DNA from: Nonomuraea turcica
GTDB taxonomy: Bacteria; Actinomycetota; Actinomycetes; Streptosporangiales; Streptosporangiaceae
NCBI RefSeq assembly: GCF_030718205.1
Contig: NZ_JAUZQF010000001.1
Location: 434,001-498,000, forward strand
Length of the DNA stretch: 64,000 nt
Direction: 5' to 3'
Shown in pieces: positions 44,387 to 53,595 of the stretch (the first letter of the stretch is position 1; each line of letters begins with the position of its first letter). The notes beneath the pieces were generated by a model. The model was not told the origin of the DNA and ran no database searches. It saw only the letters and a list, made by a program, of their open reading frames with translations. The translations under genes were made by a program, and so were the position numbers.

Positions 44387-45053
44387 CCATCACCGACTCC
44401 CCGCCGGGGTAGGTGAAGGACGACCGGGGCGAGTAGAAGCCCCACACGATCTGCAGCGGGTCAGCGGGGCGAAGCGCGTAGACGGAGTGGCTCGGCTCCA
44501 GGAACTCCAGCGAGACGATCTCGAACGGATCGACCGGCTCCGCCACGAACGGGTAGATGCCGCTGATCCGCTGCCCGCCGACCTCGGTGATGTACCGCAG
44601 TTGCCCGCGGTTGACCGCCGTACCAGTGTGCCCCACCCGTGCGGTTGTACGGATCACCGGCACACCGTCGGACTCGGTCGTCGCAACCAGTGTCTTCCCT
44701 TCGACCCCGATCGTCGTACGACCGGGGGTGGCGGGCACACCTCGTGCGGCCGCGTACTCGCGTACCACTGCGCTCGAGTTGAAATAGTGCGTCCACCAGC
44801 GGCCGGGGGTCACGCCGTCGGGCGCGTAGGCATCTTCCAGGTCGGGCCCGATATACGTCAGCGAGTACGCGCCGAACCCGGAGGTCTGCTCGGGCTGGTC
44901 GACGACGTACTGGTTCATGAAGACCTGCCGATTGGCCGTCGGCTTCAAACCGTCGGGTACCAGTGCCGCGACGGCATCGGGTTCGGCCGGCACCCACCCG
45001 AAGTAGATCATCCGGCTGTTGACGACGAGCTGAGGTGCGACAAGTTCGGGCAC
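44382..45053 (-). CDS. Acetoacetate decarboxylase-like protein
   Basis: This is a 223-aa protein with an acetoacetate-decarboxylase-like beta-barrel pattern (YVVDQPEQTSGFGAYSLTYI, then RWWTHYFNSSA and GQLRYITEVGG). The Schiff-base lysine of true decarboxylases is not clearly recognisable. GTG 45053 is chosen because AGGGAGAG lies just upstream. Its stop codon falls inside the GTCAAT end of an IS remnant, so the C terminus may be altered. An IS200 TnpA fragment lies just upstream. Confidence 0.65.
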   Translation of the reverse strand: MPELVAPQLVVNSRMIYFGWVPAEPDAVAALVPDGLKPTANRQVFMNQYVVDQPEQTSGFGAYSLTYIGPDLEDAYAPDGVTPGRWWTHYFNSSAVVREYAAARGVPATPGRTTIGVEGKTLVATTESDGVPVIRTTARVGHTGTAVNRGQLRYITEVGGQRISGIYPFVAEPVDPFEIVSLEFLEPSHSVYALRPADPLQIVWGFYSPRSSFTYPGGESVMD

Positions 45054-45117
45054 GGGCTCTCCCTTGCTATGGGCGATGCATAGCCGGAACTTACGTGACC
45101 TCTTCAACGAGAACAAC

Positions 45118-45266
45118 AAGTCACGACCGACGAGTTCACCAGCCGCCTCGACCGCGCAATCGCGCACGGCCCCTTCTGGTCCCCCAGCTACCTTGCCGCC
45201 TCCTGCGGCGAAGCATCACTATCAATCATCAAGACGTATATCGAACAGCAACGCCACCCCACGTGA
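45118..45266 (+). pseudogene. IS200 TnpA C-terminal fragment
   Basis: One frame reads GPFWSPSYLAASCGEA and then SLSIIKTYIEQQRHP to a TGA. This is the C-terminal end of IS200/IS605 Y1 transposases with the catalytic Tyr. The HUH half is missing. A small CCCCC-AAAA-GGGGG hairpin follows at 45325-45338; otherwise the gap to 45502 is empty. Confidence 0.75.
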
Positions 45267-45502
45267 GGGTCCGCGCTCCGCGCTCCGGGATCCCCCGCCC
45301 ACAGCGGGACATCCCCAGGCCATCCCCCCAAAAGGGGGACCGCATTCATCCCGGCCTGAACCTGAAGGCCGAGGTTTTCTGCGGACCTTCGGTAAAGGCG
45401 CGGTGAAGTCGTCGCCAAGGAAAGTGTCAGCGCAGTCGGTTCGCATGCCGGGCTTGGCAGGCTTGAAGCGGTCTTTCAGAGACGAAACCGGGCGGAGGGC
45501 TC

Positions 45503-48154
45503 ATGCGCCTTGTCGGAGACGACCAGACATTCGATCGCCTGCTCGACGCGGCGGGCGCCTACTGGGAGGGAAGTCGATCCTCTCGGGCGGACGGCGATCA
45601 ATGTGTCGTCACCGAGGCGCTGCATCAGGACATCCGGGTCGTGATACGCAACCTGCTGATGGCGAATGCGCTGTGCGACCTGCTCTCGGCCCGGCTGGTC
45701 GTGCTCACGGGCACGGATCAGGAGTGGAGCGAGGCGCTCTGGGAGCAGTACGACATCGAGCGGGTCCGGCGGCTGGCGGAGGCGTTCGGGGCGGCCGAGG
45801 TCGTCAACGTGCACGATCTCGTGGACCGTCACCTGGCAGGTCAGGGCGAAAGCGCGGCTCCGGAGGGCCTAGACGCCATAGAGAGGGCCACGCTCGTCCG
45901 GTTGGCTCGGGTGCCGCGGCTGCCGGAGACCGAGGACGAGTGGTACCGAGCACGCCGCGGTCGCATCAGGGCTTTCTCCGCCGTCTACGAACGATTGTTC
46001 GCCGACCTGCCCGCTGCCGCCCTCGTCACCAGTCACGTCGACTACGACCAGTGGGGATTGGCGGTCGAGGCGGCCATGCGCCGGGAGATACCGGTCGTCC
46101 ATGTTCAGAGCACCGGGTGCATGAAGGCCTATGCGCTCTTTCCTGAGCGGCGCAAGGGACTGAGCACCTTCAGGGAGGAACTCACCGGTCTGATCGCCGG
46201 CCATTTCCACGACCACGTATGGCCGCACAGGAGCGCCATCAAGGCGAACGCCGAATTGGTGGCCTGCCGGGCGAAAGGCAATCTCGGCCGGCCCAGTTGG
46301 TGGCGGGCCGGCCGCACCAGTCAGTTCGAGCTGCAGTCGGAAGCTGAGCGGCGGCAGCTGCGCCTGCTGGGGTGTCACCGTTTCGGGCTGGATCCGGATC
46401 GTCCGGTGTTCGCGGTCTTCAACCACGCCATTTCCGACGCTCTGGGCACCAACAGAGAGGTGTTCGACGATCTGGCCCAGTGGTTCGAGCAGACCGCGGA
46501 CTTCGCCGCCCGGCAGGACGCGGTGAACTGGCTTTTCCTGGACCATCCCAGCCAGTCGCTCTATGACACGACCGGGCATTTCGCTGCGGTGACGGCGCGC
46601 TATGCCGGGCGCCGGCACATGGTCTTCATGCCCAGCCTCGCGCTGTCGAAGAACATGTTGTGGAGCATGACGGACCTGGGCGTGACCGTGCGGGGGAGCG
46701 TCTCGAACGAACTTCCGGCCTTCGGCATCCCGGTCATCCAGGCCGGCTGGTCGGAATGGAGCGGATGCGGGCTGTCGTACGTCGCCGAGAACCGGGACGA
46801 CTACTGGCGGCTGCTCGGCGAGGCCATCACCCGGCATGTCAAAGGCGAGACCATGCTGACGGAGGAGCAGCGGGAGCGGGCCCGTCTCTGGTTGTGGCTC
46901 TACCGCAGCGGGGCCGACGTGCCGTCGCCGTTGCTGCCGCACTGGGAAATGGGCGAGGGGGACACCTACGCTCAGGTGCTCACCGTCGCCATGCGGCACG
47001 TGGAACGCGATGGCGATCCCTTCTCCTGCGCGGTACGCCGCATGTGGGAACGGCGTGAGCCGCTTCTCACCCGGCTGGACTTCCGACATACCACCGGAAT
47101 CGACCGCGCCCTCGGCACTCCCGTACGCGCCGTGACCGACGCTCCACCGGCAATGCTCACCGGCACCGGCTTCGACCCGGCCGTCCCGCCCGCCCAGGTG
47201 CCCATGGAGATCTCGAGCGGCCAGGCGGCAGAGCTGCAGGCGGCGGACCACTTCCATCGTGGAGTGCAGATCGTGGGCCGGTTCGAGCGCTCGGGGCTGG
47301 TCGGGATCAAGGTGGCGGAGGCCGACCACGCCCTGCGCGTCAGCGTCTCCCTGTCGGTGGACCGGCTCTCGGTGCAGGACTGGCATCTCAATCAAGAGAC
47401 GGGCGTGGATGACCAGGCGCTGCCGCGGCTCATCCAGGTCCGCGCCCAGGGGCGGTTGCGCCAGTGCCTGCTTCTCGAGAGCGATGGCGCCATGAAGCGC
47501 GGCACCGTCGTCTTCGACCTGATGCCCGATGAGATGCCGGCCGATGGCCTGCTCTGCATCGAGGTGCTGGACGTCACGGAAGGCAGCGGCGTCCCGGAGA
47601 CACTCCGCGGGGCCGTGGCGGGATCGGTCATGGACGACGGCGTGGCCGGGCTGCGCATCGACCGCGTCAGGCTCCAGGAGATCCCGGACGACGGCGTCTC
47701 CGACACCGCTGTCGTGAGCTTGGACGCGTCACGCTGCGAGCGCGCCTCCCTGATCAGCTCCGGCGGCCTGGTCAACCTCAAGGGCCGCGGCAGCCATTCC
47801 CTGAGCACCGGCATGTTCGTCGTCAACCCCGTGCCGCGGGGCGTCTTTGGATCCGGCGGCGACCTCGCGATCCGGCTGGGGCAGAAACCAGGCCCCTCGT
47901 GCCGCGAGCCGAGAGCGTGGCTGCGCCGGATGGCGTGGCACCGGGCAAGGTGGGGTCGTCGCACGTCAGGGGCTCCGAACGTGGGGCAGGTCCTGAGCAT
48001 GCACGACGGGGATGAGGTGCCCGTGGCGCGCTCGAAGACAGGCGACGGCACCGAGCTTCGCCTGCGCGCGCCGGCCGAGTCGCCGCTCCTTGTCACCGTC
48101 GCTTCGGCGCAAGGCGCCCAGCCGACGCTGATTTCCGCCGACTGGTTTCCGTGA
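45503..48154 (+). CDS. Large capsule-type glycosyltransferase-like protein
   Basis: This is an 883-aa cytosolic protein with no signal or membrane helix. Residues ~170-470 resemble the capsule-polysaccharide/CDP-glycerol glycerophosphotransferase type GT-B fold. There is a nucleotide-binding-like end VRGSVSNELPAFGIPVIQAG followed by GCGLSYVAENRDDYWRLL. The N-terminal ~150 and C-terminal ~350 residues are not recognised; the latter is beta-rich. GGAGG precedes the ATG. It stands alone and converges with the phosphotransferase gene, so the acceptor is unknown. Confidence 0.6.
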   Translation: MRLVGDDQTFDRLLDAAGAYWEGSRSSRADGDQCVVTEALHQDIRVVIRNLLMANALCDLLSARLVVLTGTDQEWSEALWEQYDIERVRRLAEAFGAAEVVNVHDLVDRHLAGQGESAAPEGLDAIERATLVRLARVPRLPETEDEWYRARRGRIRAFSAVYERLFADLPAAALVTSHVDYDQWGLAVEAAMRREIPVVHVQSTGCMKAYALFPERRKGLSTFREELTGLIAGHFHDHVWPHRSAIKANAELVACRAKGNLGRPSWWRAGRTSQFELQSEAERRQLRLLGCHRFGLDPDRPVFAVFNHAISDALGTNREVFDDLAQWFEQTADFAARQDAVNWLFLDHPSQSLYDTTGHFAAVTARYAGRRHMVFMPSLALSKNMLWSMTDLGVTVRGSVSNELPAFGIPVIQAGWSEWSGCGLSYVAENRDDYWRLLGEAITRHVKGETMLTEEQRERARLWLWLYRSGADVPSPLLPHWEMGEGDTYAQVLTVAMRHVERDGDPFSCAVRRMWERREPLLTRLDFRHTTGIDRALGTPVRAVTDAPPAMLTGTGFDPAVPPAQVPMEISSGQAAELQAADHFHRGVQIVGRFERSGLVGIKVAEADHALRVSVSLSVDRLSVQDWHLNQETGVDDQALPRLIQVRAQGRLRQCLLLESDGAMKRGTVVFDLMPDEMPADGLLCIEVLDVTEGSGVPETLRGAVAGSVMDDGVAGLRIDRVRLQEIPDDGVSDTAVVSLDASRCERASLISSGGLVNLKGRGSHSLSTGMFVVNPVPRGVFGSGGDLAIRLGQKPGPSCREPRAWLRRMAWHRARWGRRTSGAPNVGQVLSMHDGDEVPVARSKTGDGTELRLRAPAESPLLVTVASAQGAQPTLISADWFP

Positions 48155-48163
48155 TGGGCTTCT

Positions 48164-49012
48164 TTATGGGGCGGTCAGCGCAGCTTCCAGCTCTGCGCCG
48201 TGGCGCTGCAGCCATGCCTCCCGCCGTTTGATCCTGTCGCCGACGCCCTCCTGCCACATCCGCGCCCAGCCGCCACCCTGCTCCTCGGCGATGTGCTTCA
48301 TCGAGAACCACGCTCGCCGCGCTCGCAGGACGGCCACCTCGACGAGGCGGGACCTGTCCAGATCCGACATGCCGTACGCGTCGGCGAGGATCCGGCATCG
48401 ACGGGGGACGTCGACGTCGTGCAGCGGTGGGTCGGCGTCCATGGGATCGCCCAGCGGGGCCCAGTAGAGCATCGCGTTATGGATCTCATCCACCCTGGAA
48501 GCCGGTCTGGCCATGTCGAAGTCGATGAGCGCGGCGGCCTCACCGTCCCGGAACACGATGTTGTCGGGCGTGAGGTCCATGTGCCCGACGAGTTCGGCAG
48601 GATAGGCCGGTGCGGGCGGCATGTCCGGCGGTTCGGACACGCCGAAGTCGGGCTGGATGCCTTCAGGGAGCACGAAGCCCGCGGCGGCGTCATCGTAGGC
48701 GCGGACGAGGCGGCCGACCGAGATCAGTCGCGCCTCGTCGGCCAGCCAGGCGGGCCGCGGGCGTCCGGCGACCTCGCCCCTGACGTATGTCAGCACCTCA
48801 CGTCCGGATGCGTCGATGCCGAGAAGCCGCGGAGCGCCGGCGAACCCGGCCTCCTCCAGATGGCGGAGCAAGGCATGCACCAGTGGAGCGTTGTGGCCGA
48901 CTGGGCGGCGGACCGTGCTGCCTCTCCGGACTACGCCTTCGGTGACATCACCGCCCAGCAATGGGACTTCGGGTTCGGACTCGTCGGGCTCGACGTAGGT
49001 GGCTGCGCTCAT
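48164..49012 (-). CDS. Aminoglycoside-phosphotransferase-like kinase
   Basis: This is a 282-aa APH/choline-kinase-fold protein. The catalytic loop is GHMDLTPDNIVF (His-x-Asp-x4-Asn) and the metal-binding Asp follows in ALIDFDMA. The N-terminal lobe contains a nucleotide-binding Lys/Arg strand region (VVRRGSTVRRPVG). It could phosphorylate a small alcohol or an antibiotic. ATG 49012 has the better spacing to AGGGGAG; 49015 is possible. Confidence 0.83.
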   Translation of the reverse strand: MSAATYVEPDESEPEVPLLGGDVTEGVVRRGSTVRRPVGHNAPLVHALLRHLEEAGFAGAPRLLGIDASGREVLTYVRGEVAGRPRPAWLADEARLISVGRLVRAYDDAAAGFVLPEGIQPDFGVSEPPDMPPAPAYPAELVGHMDLTPDNIVFRDGEAAALIDFDMARPASRVDEIHNAMLYWAPLGDPMDADPPLHDVDVPRRCRILADAYGMSDLDRSRLVEVAVLRARRAWFSMKHIAEEQGGGWARMWQEGVGDRIKRREAWLQRHGAELEAALTAP

Positions 49013-49080
49013 CATGCTCCCCTCGACACAAAACGCACCCAGCCTAAAGTTCTTCACAGGTGATTGACGTGGCCGACGGG

Positions 49081-49476
49081 TCAACGGTTGAACCAGCGTC
49101 TGCTCGCGGGCAGGAGCAGCGCAATGGCGACGGTCACAGGGAAGAACGTGTTCGGGTGCAGGATCCGGAGCCACGTCAGGTCGGAGTCGACGACGAGCAG
49201 GACGAGACGCTGCGTGAGCAAGAAGATCTCGAGGGCGACGGCCGTCCAGACGAGCCGTCTCCGGCGGGTCGGCCAGCGAGCCAGCACCCAGCCGGTCAGG
49301 GCTGTGACCGCGGTGCTGTAGGCCAGGAGCAGGAGCACTATGACGTCGAACGTGGCGGTGAAGGCGACGAGCGGGAAAGCCAGCCCCACCAGGCCGAACG
49401 CGACATCGAGCGTCATGATGAATCTGGCCGTTTTCACGGCTGCCGGCATGCGCTCCGTCCCGGTGGTTTCCGTCAC
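49081..49476 (-). CDS. Small four-helix membrane protein
   Basis: This is a 131-aa protein with four hydrophobic segments and an Arg-rich cytoplasmic loop (WPTRRRRLVW). No family recognised. The start is GTG 49476; an ATG at 49449 is an alternative. It precedes the kinase gene on the same strand by 68 bp. Confidence 0.6.
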   Translation of the reverse strand: MTETTGTERMPAAVKTARFIMTLDVAFGLVGLAFPLVAFTATFDVIVLLLLAYSTAVTALTGWVLARWPTRRRRLVWTAVALEIFLLTQRLVLLVVDSDLTWLRILHPNTFFPVTVAIALLLPASRRWFNR

Positions 49477-49630
49477 ACCGTCATTGTGGCGGGGAAACGG
49501 CGGCGCAGGCCATTGCCGCGAACTTCGCGTTAACCGGCCCTTTCGGGGAAGCGGCCATTGGCGGGCGGATGAAATCACTGGTGGACAGGTGCATTTGTGC
49601 GGCAGATATTAGAGGGAGAGGAGGTTCTCC

Positions 49631-50050
49631 ATGGACGCACGCCTCGACCATATCGTCTGCTGGGTCGCCGACCAGCTCGTCTCGCTGCGCTTCTACGAGC
49701 AGGTGGTAGGACTGCCCGGAGTGCGGGCCGAGGAGTTTCGCGAGGGGAAGGCGGCGTTCCCGAGCGTGCGGGTCTCCTCCGGGACCATTCTCGATCTGAT
49801 GGCGTACGAAAGCGCCAACGGCGTGGACGAGGGCACCGGCGTGACGGGCAGCGCCGGGCACCCGATCAATCATTTCTGCCTGGCAGTGAGCAGGGAGGAT
49901 TTCGACGCGCTCCAGGTCCGGCTGAAGCAGCACGACGTGGAGGTCACGGGCTCCGGGACCAACTCCTTCGGCGCCCAGGGCATCGCCCCTGAGACCATTT
50001 ATTTCCCGGATCCGGACGGCAACGTGCTGGAAGTCCGCTACTACGAGTGA
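49631..50050 (+). CDS. VOC family protein (glyoxalase/dioxygenase fold)
   Basis: This is a 139-aa vicinal-oxygen-chelate protein. It shows LDHIVCWVADQLVSLRFYEQ at the start, INHFCLAVS in the middle and IYFPDPDGNVLEVRYYE at the end. These give the His and Glu metal ligands of the two beta-alpha-beta modules. It may be a lyase, a dioxygenase or a drug-binding protein. AGGAGG lies just upstream of the ATG. Confidence 0.87.
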   Translation: MDARLDHIVCWVADQLVSLRFYEQVVGLPGVRAEEFREGKAAFPSVRVSSGTILDLMAYESANGVDEGTGVTGSAGHPINHFCLAVSREDFDALQVRLKQHDVEVTGSGTNSFGAQGIAPETIYFPDPDGNVLEVRYYE

Positions 50051-50116
50051 CGGCGATGGCCGGTCGTAGTGCTCCACCACTCGGAAACGTCGGTCGAGTC
50101 TGGTACACAGGGCGGC

Positions 50117-50488
50117 ATGGGTGTGAGCGTCGAAGAGTTCCTGGAGATGCTGGACGAGCTGCCCGAGGTCAAGATGAGCCACGGCGGCGAGTGGATCGGC
50201 CTCAAGGTGCGGGACAAGGGGTTCGGCTACTTGTGGGAGGCGACCGAGACCGTCGGCCTCAAGGCCACGATCGAGGAGCAGATCGCGCTCGTGGCCGAGC
50301 GGCCCGAGGTGTTCGAGGTGCAGTTCACGGCCGGACGGTTCGGGTGGGTGGTGGTCCACCTCGACAAGATCGACGCCGATGAGCTGTTCGAGCTCGTGGC
50401 GGAGGCGTGGTGCCTGACGGCGCCCAAGCAGATGGTGGCCGATTTCGAGGCCGCCCACGAGATCGGACAGCAGGTGCATCCCGGGTAA
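50117..50488 (+). CDS. MmcQ/YjbR-like protein
   Basis: This is a 123-aa small alpha/beta protein of the MmcQ/YjbR (DUF419) group, whose members bind nucleic acid or act in unknown roles. Recognised by the opening EEFLEMLDELPEVKMSHGGE and the segment GWVVVHLDKIDADELFELV. ATG 50117 fits the usual length. Confidence 0.75.
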   Translation: MGVSVEEFLEMLDELPEVKMSHGGEWIGLKVRDKGFGYLWEATETVGLKATIEEQIALVAERPEVFEVQFTAGRFGWVVVHLDKIDADELFELVAEAWCLTAPKQMVADFEAAHEIGQQVHPG

Positions 50489-50508
50489 TCTCGGGCAGCG
50501 TGCTCTCT

Positions 50509-50991
50509 ATGGATATACGACTGCGGGAATGGCGCGACAGCGACGCGCCCGCGGTCCTCCAGGCTTTCCAGGCCGCCGATCTGCGCAGGCAAACCGCCTT
50601 TCCGATCGTCACGCTCCAGGACGCCCAGGGGTGGATCACCTCCTGGGAGGGGGTCGGGTACGCCTTCGCCGTGACCGTCGGCGAGCGGGTGGTCGGCAAT
50701 GTGGCGGTGGCCGGGATCGACGCGCACGACAACGGATGGGTGTCCTACTGGGTCGTGCCGGAGGCCAGGGGACGGGGGATCGCGGCGGTCGCCGCGGAAA
50801 AGCTGGCCACGTGGGCGTTCGACGAGCTCGGGCTCTACCGGCTCGAGCTGGGGCATCGCACGAACAATCAGGCCTCGTGCCGGGTCGCCACCAAGGCCGG
50901 ATTCCGGCCTGAGGGCATCGAACGGGGCAAACTTGCATATAACGGCGTACGTTACGACGTAGAACGGCACGCGCGCCTGGCAACCGACTGA
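50509..50991 (+). CDS. GNAT family N-acetyltransferase (RimJ/RimL type)
   Basis: This is a 160-aa acetyltransferase. The acetyl-CoA loop is PEARGRGIAAVAAEKLATWA, and the terminal block LELGHRTNNQASCRVATKAG is typical of RimJ/RimL-like N-acetyltransferases. The acceptor is unknown. A GTG at 50500 could also start it. Confidence 0.88.
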   Translation: MDIRLREWRDSDAPAVLQAFQAADLRRQTAFPIVTLQDAQGWITSWEGVGYAFAVTVGERVVGNVAVAGIDAHDNGWVSYWVVPEARGRGIAAVAAEKLATWAFDELGLYRLELGHRTNNQASCRVATKAGFRPEGIERGKLAYNGVRYDVERHARLATD

Positions 50992-51013
50992 CCGCTGATC
51001 TACCCTTTCATGG

Positions 51014-51391
51014 GTGGACAGCGAGAGTCTGGCCGCAGCCGGGCTGCTGGCGGCCCTGAGCCGGGCGTCGAAGATTCTCGCGGAGTTGCGTCATCCGCTC
51101 GTCAGAAGCGAGGGCTTCTCCTATTTCTTCCCGGACGCCGGCGCCCGCATCGGCACCACGTTCACGCTGCCCGACGGGCGCGAGGTGCGTTTCGAGGTCT
51201 CCATCACCGTCTCCGCCGCCGCCTTCCAGGTCGAGGGGGCGATCACCGCGGAGAACGACCCGCTGCTCGAACTCCCCCGCAAGAGCCTGCCCAGCATCAG
51301 CGACGGCTTGGCCGCGTTCGACGACTACGTGGGGGAGGTGGCGGCCCCGGCGACTCGGCTGATCGAGCAGCTACTGGACGAAATTGTCTAA
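51014..51391 (+). CDS. Hypothetical protein
   Basis: This is a 125-aa protein with no recognised domain. The centre is beta-rich (GTTFTLPDGREVRFEVSITV) and both ends are helical. There is no signal peptide. The GTG start at 51014 is not strongly supported. It ends 11 bp before the GntR-regulated transporter gene, and its stop lies in the operator region. Confidence 0.55.
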   Translation: MDSESLAAAGLLAALSRASKILAELRHPLVRSEGFSYFFPDAGARIGTTFTLPDGREVRFEVSITVSAAAFQVEGAITAENDPLLELPRKSLPSISDGLAAFDDYVGEVAAPATRLIEQLLDEIV

Positions 51392-51402
51392 TTGTCAGAC
51401 AA
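51392..51402. promoter_or_regulatory. GntR/FadR-type operator
   Basis: TTGTCAGACAA is a perfect palindrome of the FadR-subfamily type, with an extra direct half-site (AATTGTC at 51382-51388). It overlaps the start region of the EamA transporter gene, whose operon ends with a FadR-like GntR regulator. Confidence 0.7.
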
Positions 51403-52277
51403 TGGCTCCCATGAGGAAGGGACCCTTGTCTGTCGTCGGCGCGTCCGTGCTCTGGGGCACGGCCGGCACGGCGGGCCTGCTCGTCTCCGCCGACTCCGTG
51501 GCGCTGGCCGCCGCCCGGCTGGTCATCGGGGGCGCGGTGCTCGCGACGTTCGCTGGGGCGGGCCTCAGGCAGGTGGCCAGGCCCGGCCTGCTGCTCGGCG
51601 CCGCGGCGGTGGCCGCCTACCAGCTGTGTTTCTTCGCCGCGGTCGGCCGTACCGGCGTCGCGATCGGAACCGTGGTGGCCATCGGCAGTGGGCCGGTTTT
51701 CACCGGGATGTTGTCGTGGGTCCTGCACGGGCGGCGGCCGAGCGGCCGGTGGACCCTCGCGACCACGGCCGCCGTCTGCGGGTGCGCGGCACTGATCGTC
51801 GGGGGCGGGGCGCAGGCAGGCGGTCAGGTCGTGTCGGGTCTGCTCTTCGCGTTGCTCGGGGGGCTGCTCTACGCCTTCTACGCCGTCACGGCGGCCCGGG
51901 CGATCGAGGACGGGGGACAGTCCAACGCGGTCATGGGGCTGATGTTCGGCGGGGCAGCGGTGATCATGCTGCCGGTCCTCCTCCTCGGCGGTGTGGGGTG
52001 GCTGGCGGAGCCGCGCGGGCTGGTCGCCGTGCTCTACCTCGGGCTCGCGACCACCGCCCTGTCCTACTTCCTGTACGGGCGCGGCCTGCGCACCACCCCC
52101 GTGGCCACGGCCGCCACGCTGGCGCTGGCCGAGCCGGCCGTCGCCGCGCTGCTCGGTCTGGTGGTGCTCGGCGAGCGGCTGGCCCCGGTCTCGGTCGCCG
52201 GCCTCGTGCTGCTCGCGCTCAGCCTGGTCGCAGTGGCCGTACCCGAAAGGGAAAGAGCGTTAGAGTCGCAGGCGTGA
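51402..52277 (+). CDS. EamA family transporter
   Basis: This is a 291-aa drug/metabolite exporter with ten hydrophobic helices in two EamA repeats. The second repeat ends with ALAEPAVAALLGLVVLGERL, typical of the family. The ATG is 51402, or 51411 further in. It overlaps the GntR gene by 4 bp (GTGA) and carries a GntR operator at its start, so the regulator probably controls its own operon. Confidence 0.88.
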   Translation: MAPMRKGPLSVVGASVLWGTAGTAGLLVSADSVALAAARLVIGGAVLATFAGAGLRQVARPGLLLGAAAVAAYQLCFFAAVGRTGVAIGTVVAIGSGPVFTGMLSWVLHGRRPSGRWTLATTAAVCGCAALIVGGGAQAGGQVVSGLLFALLGGLLYAFYAVTAARAIEDGGQSNAVMGLMFGGAAVIMLPVLLLGGVGWLAEPRGLVAVLYLGLATTALSYFLYGRGLRTTPVATAATLALAEPAVAALLGLVVLGERLAPVSVAGLVLLALSLVAVAVPERERALESQA

Positions 52278-52918
52278 CGTTGCCCCTCAGACCCGTTTCC
52301 ACCGTTGGGGCGCTGGCCGACGCCCTGCGGAGCAGGGTGCTGTCCGGCGAGATCGAGCCCGGCACCCCGCTGCCCGAGCAGGAGATCGCCGCGTCCTACC
52401 GGGTGGCCAGGCCGACGGTGCGGGAGGCGCTGGCGATCCTGGTCCATGAAGGACTGCTCAGGCGCGAGCGCAATCGCAGCGCCTATGTCCCCGAAGTGAC
52501 GATCGCGGACCTCAACGATCTCATGTACGTACGCCGGCCCCTCGAGGACCTCATGGCGCAGGCGATGGCCGGCCAGCGGGCCCCACGGGCGGAGGCCGCG
52601 CTGCACCGGATGGCGGCGCTGCCCGCCGGCGCGCCGTGGTCGGAGACCGTGGCCGAGCACATGGCGCTGCACGAGGCGTTGATCGAGGCGGTCGGCAGCC
52701 CACGGCTCGAACGGCTCTACGGCGTGCTCGCGGCCGAGACCCGGCTGGGCCTGGTGCGGCTGCGCCAGGTCTACCAGGACAGGGACGTTCTGGTGCGTGA
52801 GCATCGCGAGCTGCTGGACGCGATCGCGGACGGACCGGAGGACGCGGCCAGGGCGGCGGTGGCGGCGCATCTCGGCCACTCGTGGGGCGCCGAGGACCCC
52901 GTCCACGCGCACCATTGA
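52274..52918 (+). CDS. GntR family regulator, FadR/FCD type
   Basis: This is a 214-aa regulator. The winged helix is ALADALRSRVLSGEIEPGTP, then EIAASYRVARPTVREALAIL. The helical FCD domain follows, with candidate metal ligands in HMALHEALIEAVG and EHRELLDAIADG. The GTG start overlaps the stop of the EamA gene. It is predicted to bind the TTGTCAGACAA operator at 51392. Confidence 0.92.
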   Translation: MTLPLRPVSTVGALADALRSRVLSGEIEPGTPLPEQEIAASYRVARPTVREALAILVHEGLLRRERNRSAYVPEVTIADLNDLMYVRRPLEDLMAQAMAGQRAPRAEAALHRMAALPAGAPWSETVAEHMALHEALIEAVGSPRLERLYGVLAAETRLGLVRLRQVYQDRDVLVREHRELLDAIADGPEDAARAAVAAHLGHSWGAEDPVHAHH

Positions 52919-52965
52919 GTGCGAACCCTTGCGGGACAGGCCCGGAACTCGCAAGAATCGCGGCC

Positions 52966-53316
52966 ATGCACGGCAATCCGATGCCGGACTCCTACGTATA
53001 TGTCACGGAAGAGGGCGTCACCCGTCACTACGCGGACGGGAGCGTCGAGGCCCTTGCGTGGGAGGACGTGGTGGAGGTCCGTGTCGTCACCGCATCCGGG
53101 GAAGACGTCCTGTTCATCCTGCTCGACCGTGACGGCGAGGGCTGCGTGGTGCCGCGCTCGGCCACGGACGCCACCTTCCTCGCCCGCCTGCGCTATCTGC
53201 CGGACTTCGACCTGGACCGGCTGGCCCTGGCGGCCGACTCCGCACACGACGGGGTGGTGGTGGTCTGGCGTAGCCCGGATCCGCCCTCTGCGCTGCCCGA
53301 CCTGGAGTACGACTAA
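52966..53316 (+). CDS. Hypothetical protein
   Basis: This is a 116-aa cytosolic protein, acidic and beta-rich (YADGSVEALAWEDVVEVRVV), with a short sequence pattern seen in small actinobacterial proteins of unknown role. The start is ATG 52966 or 52981. It is the last gene before the glycan operon. Confidence 0.55.
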   Translation: MHGNPMPDSYVYVTEEGVTRHYADGSVEALAWEDVVEVRVVTASGEDVLFILLDRDGEGCVVPRSATDATFLARLRYLPDFDLDRLALAADSAHDGVVVVWRSPDPPSALPDLEYD

Positions 53317-53595
53317 ACGGTTCATAGAGCGGCAACCTGCTGAAATGCCGCCGTAAACCTCACATTTCCCCGTTTGGGACGCTGCACCGATGGAGCGTTC
53401 CGTCAAGCCCTGGGCCTCCCCATCCCGCGTCCGATTGTGGACATTTGACGTTATTCCCCATGCTGGAATCGATCTTTACTCTTTAGTGGGGGCCGCCGCC
53501 CTTTAAGTGCGTGGGACTTGTCAACCCATGTGGTTCAAGGAACGTCAAGTTATCGCGGTGCACAGAGTTTCGGGGTGGTCCAAAGGGTGGAGGCT

